DNA of 5,523 nt from Bacteroidetes bacterium ADurb.Bin302 (lineage in GTDB: Bacteria; Bacteroidota; Bacteroidia; Bacteroidales; Paludibacteraceae): contig MWBK01000203.1 in assembly GCA_002069025.1 (NCBI GenBank), forward strand, positions 1-5,523, read 5' to 3'. The notes under the pieces are model-generated. The model was not told where the DNA came from, searched no databases, and saw only the letters and a list, made by a program, of their open reading frames with translations. Of the stretch, positions 1-5,523 are shown one piece after another; the stretch's first letter is position 1, and each line of letters opens with the position of its first letter. The position numbers and the translations under genes were made by a program.

Positions 1-3000
1 CCCGTTTTAACAACATTCTCGCTAATAATAGAAAATATCAGATTATTTGTTGTTGTTCCTAACTGAAGGCCTGCTTCTGTAAATTTAGACATCTTTATTT
101 CTTGTGTATGCCATTTATTATCTGAAGTAGGGGTAAATTGAACTGAAAACTCACCATTTACTCCTCCCATTTTTACAAATAATGGGCCATTATAATCTGT
201 TTTATAAGCAAAATGTAAACTGTAACTTGCTAAGTCTCCAAAATAGTATGTATCGCTAGTATTCAATACTCCAAATCCGAACCAACCTCCAACTACTGCG
301 TTAACAGTGTATGCAAGAGCATTTTCTCCTTCGTATTCATCTGCTACGGTTTGACTTACTGTACCATCCCATTCGGCAAAACTATTGTTGCGTAAATCCA
401 AATAAGAATCCATGTCTGATACACCATCACGAAGTATAACCCAATAATCGTAGGTGTCGTGATATGGTTGTTCTAATTTCCAATGTGAACATTTTTGATT
501 ATTATTATCCCATGTTTTTAGTTCTGTATCTGCAGTACTGCTATTGTCAGGAACTTCAATAACCTTACCACAATGACGTGCCACAAGCTGATAATAACCA
601 TCTCCTGCGTCAACTAAAATATATTGCTGACATTTAGAATTGTTTGACGTCCAAATCTGTACAGCTGCACGATTTTCGGCAGATGCATTGTTGATGTCAA
701 GAACCATTTTGCTGGTATTTGCATAAATGGTATAAATACCTTTTCCAAGCTCTTCTAATTTAAATTGTTGGAATTGTTCAGCTTTTTCGTCATTGTATTG
801 CACAATTTTAGTTCCGGCATTAAGACTATTAGCCTTCAAGTCCCAATACAAATTACTATTACGTCCTTTAATTTTGTATGTACCTGCTTTTCCTGAAACG
901 CCTTCTGCTTCAATCTTCAGAGATGAGGTTTTGTCATTGAAATCACCACCTACATAATTTGTATTTGATGTTATTATTTTGCTTGTACCTCCGAAATTAT
1001 CGTCAGCGTAAAGAGTTATTTTAAATCCGGGTAACACTTTTACAGAGGTTAAAGTATTATCAATGAAGCCATAAGCACTCAGTTCTGCTTTAGTATATGT
1101 GCCTTCAGGCAATTGAACATTTGTACTTGCATAATTAATATCATCATATATAGTTGCGACAGGGTTACCTTCAGGAGTGAGTCGTTTAAATTGCCAAAAC
1201 GAACAAGTTTGTTTATTGTTTTCATACAATTTTATCCATTCTCCGGCATTTTTACTAAAATCAGGTACTTCAATTACCTTTCCACAATGTCTGGCAACTA
1301 ATTGATAATATCCATCTCCTGCATCTACAACAATAAATTGTTGATTTGGTGTATTGTTATTATCGTAAATTAAAATCTCGGTACGATTATCAACTTTTCC
1401 CCAAGACACATCCATTGCGCGAGTTTGGGCTGATGCCGGTGATATTGTATAAACGCCATTACCTGATTCAGTAAATCTCCATTGTTGATAAAACTCTGTA
1501 CCTTCGTCTGTGAATTGTACTACGTGTGTGTTGTTTTCAGAACTATTGCCGTCTAAGTCAAGGTATTGTCCATTATGACCTTTTATCTTATAGATGCCTG
1601 AGAAACCGCTTACGCCTTTAGGTTCTATTTTTATAGATGATATTTTATCGTTCCAATCATCGCCTACATAGCTAACATTACTTGTATGTGTTTTTGAACT
1701 GCCTCCAAAATTATCATCAACATAAACTGTAACTTTATAACCGGGTAATACTTTTAATGATGATACCCAATTGTCTTCGAGACAATATGCTCCCATTTGA
1801 GACTTAGTAAATGAACCTTCGGGTAATCCTACTGCATCTCCTCCATAATTTATATCTTTATAGAAAGTTACAACTGCGCGATCTGTTTTTGTGCAAGTTG
1901 TTTCTTCACCGCCACCTCCGTTACAATTAAATGTCGCGTATGTTCCGTGGTTTACGATATTAGTTAAAGGGCTTGTAGCTGCGCCGCTCCAACCATAAGG
2001 CTGGTAACTATTTCTTCCTCCATTAGGCCACATTGAAGATTCGTTAAGTGGTGTGTCTCCATTGTTTGTATGAGGATTACTGCATTCTACAAGGTCGTAG
2101 CATGGATGTCCGGATTTGTTGTTTGGACTATTCCAATTATCCCATAATATTTTGCCTGTAAAGTAGCTGTCGTAGTTAGTTCCTCCTGTTTCAAAGCTTA
2201 TATAACGATTAGAAGATCTGTCAACGTGCCATATAAGCATACCGCTGCCCGGTAAACTAGAATCAAAGCCGGTACGCTCACGATACTCAAGTACATAAAA
2301 TTCGTCATTAGTATCTGTATTGATTTTATATCCAGGGGTGTTGCTGCTATTTTGAATTTTATTCAATGTAATTGCACCATTCGGACATTTAGGAATTGTG
2401 CACCAACCTAATTGTTGACGTTCAATTGCTCCATAGAGTGGTGGAGTACGGCTATCGTTGTTATAGCAGCCACCTGCCATTACACTCCATGAGCCGGGTG
2501 TGTGTCCATTACCATTAGTGTTGCCATCTGTATCATAAAAGTCAGGTAAGCCTATAACATGTCCAAACTCGTGTGTGAATGTACCTATATTAACCTGTTC
2601 GGTACCGCTTGCCCATTTTAATTCGGAAGAACATCCGTAACCGCTAATTTGTTTGCCGTCTAAATAAAGACCTTTATGTCCAATACCTGATGCATGCGAC
2701 CAGATACATTCTTCCGGACCGCCTTGTGCTTGATCATATCCTGCAAAAATGCAATATACATTATCAACAATACCATCTCCATCTGTATCGTAATCTGCAA
2801 AATTTGCACCTAAACCATCTGCACGTTGGCATGCTTCATAAACCATGCTGCCCACATCACCGCCATCAGAACCATAGAATGCTCTATTTTGCGATACTGT
2901 AACAGGTCCCCATACATCAAATGTAGGCTGAAATTTATTCCATGAAGATGCTTTTAAATAATCTGCAGTACTGCCGGTCGAACCATTTGCACTATAGCCA

Positions 3001-3593
3001 TTTTGGTTCAACATATTCCAGAAATTGCTTTGTCCGTGAGTAAAACGAACATTAGCAAATTGTACAAGTATTATACAAAATTTACGTTGACCACTATGTG
3101 CGGCAGCATATTGTGCATTTTCATCTGCACTCCTTGTTTTTGATACATTAGTTGCAGAGCCACTTACATTTAATACAGGACCGCGTTTTTCAATGAAGTC
3201 TTGTCTGCCTGCTTTAATTTTACGTTCAGCGGCCTTTATTTGTTTTTGGGTAAGTCCCGGTGATAATTTTTTTCTATATGAGTTTTCTTCAGCTGTACGT
3301 TTTGATTTATTATGTACGCGTACGTTAGAAGGTACAAAACTATCTTTGTCAGCGTTTTGATTGGCATATACAATATAACCTTCGCTATCTTCCGTTACAA
3401 CAAAACCATCTTCTGTTGTTTTGTACGAAAAATATTCGTCTCCGTGTACTTTAACTTGAATTTTTTCTCCATTCGGCTGAACATTTTCAACGCTTGTTGG
3501 TATAGCCGGAGCTGCATTTAGAATTGAAAGAGTAAAAGGTACTCCTAGTAATGCAGTTAACAATACAGATTTAACTGTGTTTGTTTTTTTCAT
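1..3593 (-). CDS. Secreted M6-family metalloprotease with duplicated beta/gamma-crystallin + ricin-type lectin modules (3' end beyond the window)
   Basis: The frame is open for 1197 codons from ATG at 3593 to the window edge, with no stop or frameshift on codon-by-codon reading. The start is chosen because it opens a classic signal peptide: MKK, a hydrophobic stretch to about residue 25, then LNAAPA with cleavage likely near 27-30. Residues 31-165 look like the N-terminal/propeptide region of Bacteroidota M6 proteins (VKVHGDEYFSYKTTEDGF at 47-64). The M6 domain runs from about 170 to 555. It has an Asp-rich DYDTDGDGIVDN (267-278), zinc site HEFGHVIGLPD (H341, E342, H345, probable third ligand D351), Met-turn SWSVM (M372) and PGSGMLIWHVD (448-458). 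After a GGGGEE linker (559-564) come two crystallin-trefoil modules (573-806, 811-1042) and a Trp/Gly-rich beta region (1049 on). Seen: motifs and order. Known: M6 enzymes are secreted zinc endopeptidases. Inferred: extracellular protein degradation with accessory modules for attachment. A type IX sorting domain may lie beyond the edge but is not visible. Confidence 0.93.
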   Translation of the reverse strand, partial: MKKTNTVKSVLLTALLGVPFTLSILNAAPAIPTSVENVQPNGEKIQVKVHGDEYFSYKTTEDGFVVTEDSEGYIVYANQNADKDSFVPSNVRVHNKSKRTAEENSYRKKLSPGLTQKQIKAAERKIKAGRQDFIEKRGPVLNVSGSATNVSKTRSADENAQYAAAHSGQRKFCIILVQFANVRFTHGQSNFWNMLNQNGYSANGSTGSTADYLKASSWNKFQPTFDVWGPVTVSQNRAFYGSDGGDVGSMVYEACQRADGLGANFADYDTDGDGIVDNVYCIFAGYDQAQGGPEECIWSHASGIGHKGLYLDGKQISGYGCSSELKWASGTEQVNIGTFTHEFGHVIGLPDFYDTDGNTNGNGHTPGSWSVMAGGCYNNDSRTPPLYGAIERQQLGWCTIPKCPNGAITLNKIQNSSNTPGYKINTDTNDEFYVLEYRERTGFDSSLPGSGMLIWHVDRSSNRYISFETGGTNYDSYFTGKILWDNWNSPNNKSGHPCYDLVECSNPHTNNGDTPLNESSMWPNGGRNSYQPYGWSGAATSPLTNIVNHGTYATFNCNGGGGEETTCTKTDRAVVTFYKDINYGGDAVGLPEGSFTKSQMGAYCLEDNWVSSLKVLPGYKVTVYVDDNFGGSSKTHTSNVSYVGDDWNDKISSIKIEPKGVSGFSGIYKIKGHNGQYLDLDGNSSENNTHVVQFTDEGTEFYQQWRFTESGNGVYTISPASAQTRAMDVSWGKVDNRTEILIYDNNNTPNQQFIVVDAGDGYYQLVARHCGKVIEVPDFSKNAGEWIKLYENNKQTCSFWQFKRLTPEGNPVATIYDDINYASTNVQLPEGTYTKAELSAYGFIDNTLTSVKVLPGFKITLYADDNFGGTSKIITSNTNYVGGDFNDKTSSLKIEAEGVSGKAGTYKIKGRNSNLYWDLKANSLNAGTKIVQYNDEKAEQFQQFKLEELGKGIYTIYANTSKMVLDINNASAENRAAVQIWTSNNSKCQQYILVDAGDGYYQLVARHCGKVIEVPDNSSTADTELKTWDNNNQKCSHWKLEQPYHDTYDYWVILRDGVSDMDSYLDLRNNSFAEWDGTVSQTVADEYEGENALAYTVNAVVGGWFGFGVLNTSDTYYFGDLASYSLHFAYKTDYNGPLFVKMGGVNGEFSVQFTPTSDNKWHTQEIKMSKFTEAGLQLGTTTNNLIFSIISENVVKT
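3..449 (-). other. C-terminal beta-sandwich-like region of the protease, cut by the window edge
   Basis: Residues 1049-1197 follow the second lectin module. The region is rich in Trp, Tyr and Gly with alternating hydrophobic strands (DYWVILRDGV, FAEWDGT, GGWFGFGVLN, LHFAYKTDYNGPLFVKMGG, FTPTSDNKWHTQEIKMSKF). This pattern resembles galactose-binding-like or carbohydrate-binding jelly-roll domains of secreted Bacteroidota enzymes, where a 'DNKWH' strand is typical, but I cannot assign a family. The domain has about 150 residues in view and may be nearly complete. Whatever follows, such as further modules or a sorting domain, lies outside the window. Confidence 0.5.
468..1163 (-). repeat. Composite module copy 2: beta/gamma-crystallin (909-1163) + ricin-type trefoil (468-890)
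   Basis: Residues 811-1042 repeat the layout of copy 1 at an offset of 238 residues, held at both the start (V574/V812) and the end (C797/C1035). The crystallin halves look about half identical by eye. Both calcium signatures are kept (DNTLTS 845-850, NDKTSS 886-891). The trefoil half is more diverged at first: the QQW of copy 1 is QQF at 942-944. It then contains a 23-residue block (994-1016) identical to 756-778 of copy 1. Cysteines C1008 and C1035 correspond to C770 and C797. The copy arose by tandem duplication within the gene. Confidence 0.8.
1176..1877 (-). repeat. Composite module copy 1: beta/gamma-crystallin (1623-1877) + ricin-type trefoil (1176-1604)
   Basis: Residues 573-806 of the protease. 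The first ~85 residues read as two Greek-key motifs (FYKDINYGG at 577, VYVDDNFGG at 623). Each is followed by the (N/D)(N/D)xx(S/T)S calcium signature of microbial beta/gamma-crystallins: DNWVSS at 607-612 and NDKISS at 648-653. Residues 664-806 resemble a ricin B-type beta-trefoil: YKIKGHNGQYLDL near the start, QxW-like positions at QQW 703-705, QQF 751-753 and FWQF 799-802, and an RHCGKVIEV strand at 768-776. C770 and C797 could form a disulfide in the exported protein. Such modules usually bind carbohydrate; the ligand here is unknown. Confidence 0.8.
2478..2573 (-). other. M6 peptidase active site (zinc motif to Met-turn)
   Basis: This stretch encodes residues 341-372 of the protease: HEFGHVIGLPDFYDT, a short Asn/Gly-rich loop, then PGSWSVM. 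H341 and H345 are zinc ligands and E342 is the general base. D351 occupies the third-ligand position of an HExxHxxGxxD/H metzincin-type site, and M372 is the Met-turn. The order and spacing match M6 (immune inhibitor A-like) domains. No catalytic residue is missing, so the enzyme should be active if expressed and processed. The identity of the third ligand is inferred from the spacing. Confidence 0.9.
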
Positions 3594-3707
3594 GATATTT
3601 TGATTTAATTGGTTATTGCAATTCTACGAAGGCAAAGGTATCCCAATTTTAAACATTATATTCACCTGTAAATCAGTCTAAAACACTTTAGTGGTCAACA
3701 ATCGTTT
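3594..3707. other. Leader and promoter region between the terminator and the protease gene
   Basis: AT-rich non-coding DNA. Apart from the TACCTTTG octamer I see only a short CACT-TT-AGTG dyad near 3684-3693, too small to call an operator. No open frame, RNA gene or long repeat is visible. Confidence 0.4.
3633..3640 (-). promoter_or_regulatory. Probable promoter -7 element (TACCTTTG) of the M6 protease gene
   Basis: On the minus strand TACCTTTG matches the Bacteroidota sigma-ABfr -7 consensus TAnnTTTG. It ends 39 bases before the ATG at 3593, which would give a leader of roughly 30 bases. No convincing TTTG -33 box is seen 19-20 bases upstream. The leader just before the start is A/T-rich (ACCAATTAAATCAAAATATC) with no Shine-Dalgarno-like purine run, as is usual in this phylum. 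Confidence 0.5.
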
Positions 3708-3757
3708 AAAAAAAAGCAAAAACACAATTAACATGCTGATTATTAGTTAATTGTGTT
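3708..3757 (-). terminator. Rho-independent terminator of the AIPR/relic transcription unit
   Basis: Perfect 12-base arms (AACACAATTAAC at 3757-3746 and its complement at 3732-3721) flank a 13-base loop. On the minus strand they are followed by TTTGCTTTTTTTT, ending in eight consecutive T at 3715-3708. The stem is AT-rich, hence of modest stability, but the poly-U tract on one side only sets the direction. The TAA ending the relic reading frame (3749-3747) lies inside the left arm, a usual place for a terminator right behind a gene. It should insulate the protease gene from upstream transcription. Confidence 0.75.
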
Positions 3758-3918
3758 CTGTAGATGTATTATTGAGCAACTCAATAATATAGGGCTGAAA
3801 ATCTATGGATTTTATCTGATTCTGAAAAGGTTCACAGAGTTGAGCTAGCTACTAATATGCCAAATTCATCTTTCCAAACAGATCTGTATTCTATGTTTTG
3901 TGATTTGGACATATTCAT
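3747..3918 (-). pseudogene. Decayed small gene: AlbA_2/Schlafen-like N-terminal head joined out of frame to an unrecognised tail
   Basis: ATG at 3918 (or the in-frame ATG at 3912) opens 28 codons ending in TGA at 3834-3832. The peptide contains SKSQNIEYRSVWKDEF, close to the 'xxNIEYKxSWRDEYLKW' opening of AlbA_2 (Schlafen-type, RecG-like 'divergent AAA-4') putative DNA-binding proteins. The conserved ICGFANAQGG segment expected next is absent; GILVASSTL and a stop follow. In another frame, CTA at 3848 starts 33 open codons (LAQLCEPFQNQ ... IIELLNN ... EHN) ending in TAA at 3749-3747, inside the terminator. The head-to-tail switch falls at a TAGCTAGCT repeat (3843-3851). I read this as the two ends of one gene after a large internal deletion, possibly with a one-base slip. 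The family link rests on about 17 residues. Alternatives are a frameshifted ~60-residue gene or chance. Confidence 0.5.
3767..3789. repeat. Second short hairpin next to the terminator
   Basis: TATTATTGAG and CTCAATAATA form perfect 10-base arms around a 3-base loop (3777-3779). It lies nine bases from the terminator stem and within the relic's tail frame. It has no T tract on either side, so it is not a terminator alone. It may assist the neighbouring one or be incidental. Confidence 0.5.
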
Positions 3919-3936
3919 TCAATATTTTAAAATTAT

Positions 3937-3944
3937 CAAAGGTA
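3937..3944 (-). promoter_or_regulatory. Possible promoter -7 element (TACCTTTG) in front of the gene relic
   Basis: The same TACCTTTG octamer as upstream of the protease lies one base past the AIPR stop codon and 18 bases before the ATG at 3918. It could have driven the downstream relic independently of AIPR. No TTTG -33 element is found at the usual distance, which would fall inside the AIPR coding end, so this is a weaker call. Confidence 0.35.
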
Positions 3945-3945
3945 C

Positions 3946-5523
3946 TCAATCCTCTGTAAATCCTTCTTTTTTCAGTTTTTCCAAATTTAGATAAAAAGCG
4001 TGTTTCATGCGATCGGTAAACGATTTTCGGCCTTGAAGAACGTCATTCATGGTATTCCATTTCCAATCTTCGAGTATGCGGCGGCGTTTGTCCCATGCAA
4101 CCATTTTTTCGACCAATTCCAGCGTTATGTTATTTGAGGGTGTGTTGGCAGTTGTCTGTTGTTTATCCATCGTTTCCGTTTGTTCTTTTGCTGCCAATTC
4201 ATCGGCTTCTTCTAAAAGTTCAATATTATGTTCGCACACAATATCGAAAATATCCATTGCACGGCGACGGTCGCTATCTTTCAGCGGACGTTTGTTTTTA
4301 ATTTTATAGGCTATATTACTGGCTTCTGAAATGTAATTGATACTCAATAAATTGGTATCACGTCCCCACTGTTCAATTTTTTTCCAGAGTAAAAATGGAA
4401 TGGAACGGATAATGTCTTCTTCGTGCTTTGCTGTATCTTCAGTATCGTCAGTTTCGCCCACAAAATTACGTTTAGGCGGATTATTTTCGTCTATTAAATC
4501 GGTTTTTATATCGTTGATATTGAAATTCCACGAATGGTTTTTTACTCTCTCCCAGCAATCCTCTTTCTTTGCTTGTTCAATGTAATGCTGACCGGCATAT
4601 TCGTCCAGAATAAACTGATTGACCTGTTTCATCAAATCATAGATAAAATCGGAAAGTTGCTGCGAAATTTGCTGATTTTTCCAGATTTTGTATAGGTCTA
4701 ATTTATTTTCAGTTATGATGTTGAGCAGCGAAATAGTATATGGCACGACAACTTGTTTCATCTCACCGATATTGTTGCCGCTAACTTTTGTGCCGTAGCG
4801 TTTATCGGCAGCCTTAAAAAGGATTGCCTTGGCAATGGAGTCTTCAAAAAAAACGTTATTTATTTTTTTGATATTGTCAGGCAAATTGTTGTTGATAAAT
4901 CGGGCATAGTTTTTTTCGTTGCCTCGCACGACAACATTAGGGCTTATAACCAATTTTTTGCCGTCAAATATTTCCTGATAAGCATTGATATATTTTGCCA
5001 ATTCAACCTTTGTAAACATTTGATTTTTGGGATATTTCAAATCAAAGTTTTTTTGGCGCGATTTAGTAAATCCCTCTTTCTGTCGCAGGTTTTTGTACTG
5101 TCCTCTTGCTCGCTCGAAAAACCAGAATGTCTGCATATTGTTGTGAGCCGTAACGGGCGTAAGAATGTAGCGCGACAGTTTTTCAAAGGCAACAAGATTG
5201 GGATTGTTCGCCGTAAAATCAGCATCATTAACCTTATTTTGTGTGTTGGCATAGAGCGATATGCGGGAAACAATTTCGCTGAAATCGTCCTTGCTTTTGA
5301 TTACAGAAAACTTAACTTGAACAAATATTTTTGAAACATCGGCTTTCTCCTTATTTGCCGTGTGATAAATGGAAGCCGTAGTTTGACCGCCGTTCACAAT
5401 TTGCAGGTTGCTTATTTTGTGTATGAAACGTCCCGTTTCGTCTAATTCGATATGGTCAGCAGTAGCAGCAATACCATTATTGAATGCCAGAAACATTTGC
5501 GGCTCGTTCTTAATGGTATCGCG
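3946..5523 (-). CDS. AIPR-family protein (abortive infection phage resistance), 5' end beyond the window
   Basis: 525 codons plus TGA are visible. The frame stays open to the edge, and the residues before the first visible Met (RDTIKNEPQ-MFLAFNNGI) continue the family pattern, so ATG 5496 is internal and the real start lies outside. Counting from the edge, the AIPR hallmarks are FNNGIAATA (14-22) and LQIVNGGQTTASIYHT (40-55), followed by VQVKF and IVSRISLYANTQNKVNDADF. The middle is a mixed alpha/beta region (VELAKYINAYQEI, VVRGNEKNYARF). A Q/T/N-rich linker (447-464) leads to a charged helical C terminus ending NLEKLKKEGFTED. Known: AIPR (PF10592) proteins are linked to abortive infection and occur in restriction-modification-like operons with Z1-domain, PD-(D/E)XK, MORC-type ATPase and methyltransferase genes; their biochemistry is poorly understood. 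Inferred: this could be the last intact gene of such a cluster. The missing N terminus is probably 100-200 residues. Confidence 0.88.
   Translation of the reverse strand, partial: RDTIKNEPQMFLAFNNGIAATADHIELDETGRFIHKISNLQIVNGGQTTASIYHTANKEKADVSKIFVQVKFSVIKSKDDFSEIVSRISLYANTQNKVNDADFTANNPNLVAFEKLSRYILTPVTAHNNMQTFWFFERARGQYKNLRQKEGFTKSRQKNFDLKYPKNQMFTKVELAKYINAYQEIFDGKKLVISPNVVVRGNEKNYARFINNNLPDNIKKINNVFFEDSIAKAILFKAADKRYGTKVSGNNIGEMKQVVVPYTISLLNIITENKLDLYKIWKNQQISQQLSDFIYDLMKQVNQFILDEYAGQHYIEQAKKEDCWERVKNHSWNFNINDIKTDLIDENNPPKRNFVGETDDTEDTAKHEEDIIRSIPFLLWKKIEQWGRDTNLLSINYISEASNIAYKIKNKRPLKDSDRRRAMDIFDIVCEHNIELLEEADELAAKEQTETMDKQQTTANTPSNNITLELVEKMVAWDKRRRILEDWKWNTMNDVLQGRKSFTDRMKHAFYLNLEKLKKEGFTED

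Noticed and set aside
468..1877. Tandem copies as an assembly artefact
   Set aside because: The copies differ at many amino acids and at about half the codons even in the protein-identical block, so they cannot be a misassembled duplicate.
1113..3521. Plus-strand frames of 62-70 codons opposite the protease
   Set aside because: They are antisense to a continuous 1197-codon coding frame with clear domains, and their peptides are His/Tyr/Phe-rich with no family likeness.
3798..3813. AAAATC-TATG-GATTTT hairpin
   Set aside because: Six AT-rich base pairs, within the relic tail frame, no T tract; too weak to call.
3878..3887. ACAGATCTGT perfect palindrome
   Set aside because: Ten bases only, inside the relic's coding head, not repeated elsewhere nearby; likely incidental.
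3747..3918. Intact small gene of 28 codons
   Set aside because: The similarity to AlbA_2 proteins stops abruptly after WKDEF and a second open frame continues to the terminator, so a broken gene explains the stretch better than a complete microprotein, though this is not settled.
4049..4585. Several plus-strand frames of 68-86 codons opposite AIPR
   Set aside because: They overlap each other and the AIPR frame; Ser/Leu-rich nonsense peptides without start signals.
5037..5273. Minus-strand 78-codon frame inside AIPR
   Set aside because: It is in a different frame overlapping the conserved AIPR region; composition gives no sign of an overlapping gene.
4753..5334. Plus-strand open frame of about 193 codons
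   Set aside because: It lies wholly antisense to the AIPR coding frame. Its peptide is Phe/Ile/Cys-rich with no recognisable domain, as expected for a shadow frame of an AT-rich gene.
5494..5496. ATG 5496 as the AIPR start
   Set aside because: The frame is open to the window edge and the nine residues before this Met continue the family pattern (DTIKNEPQ before FLAFNNGI), so it is an internal methionine.

Overview
The window looks like part of a Bacteroidota (probably Bacteroidales) chromosome. The evidence is AT-rich DNA, copies of the octamer TACCTTTG (the TAnnTTTG -7 promoter element of that phylum) just upstream of start codons, no Shine-Dalgarno-like sequence at the best-defined start, and protein families common in gut-type Bacteroidales. 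No species can be named. Every gene supported here is on the minus strand, so the window reads right to left.

Right side (5523 to 3946): the C-terminal 525 codons of an AIPR-family protein (abortive infection phage resistance family), cut by the window edge. The family usually sits in phage-defence or restriction-modification neighbourhoods, so the missing upstream genes could belong to such a system.

Middle (3945 to 3594): a 352-base interval. Right after the AIPR stop come a possible promoter octamer and a decayed small gene. Its first ~20 codons resemble the N terminus of Schlafen/AlbA_2-domain (RecG-like, 'divergent AAA-4') proteins. The frame then breaks, and an open tail in another frame ends in TAA inside a rho-independent terminator. 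That terminator separates the AIPR/relic unit from the next gene, which appears to have its own TACCTTTG promoter.

Left side (3593 to 1): the first 1197 codons of a very large secreted multidomain protein, open to the window edge. In order it has a signal peptide, a propeptide-like N-terminal region, a complete M6-family (immune inhibitor A-like) metallopeptidase domain with HEFGHVIGLPD and a Met-turn, a Gly-rich linker, two tandem copies of a composite module (beta/gamma-crystallin fold followed by a ricin-type beta-trefoil), and the start of a beta-sandwich-like region. The copies are offset by exactly 238 residues at both ends, and all four crystallin calcium motifs are intact. The likely role is digestion of extracellular protein, with the C-terminal modules binding glycan or matrix; that role is inferred.

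The two main genes are separated by a terminator and a promoter, so there is no sign that they work together. The most notable items are the duplicated crystallin-trefoil architecture and the gene relic behind AIPR.
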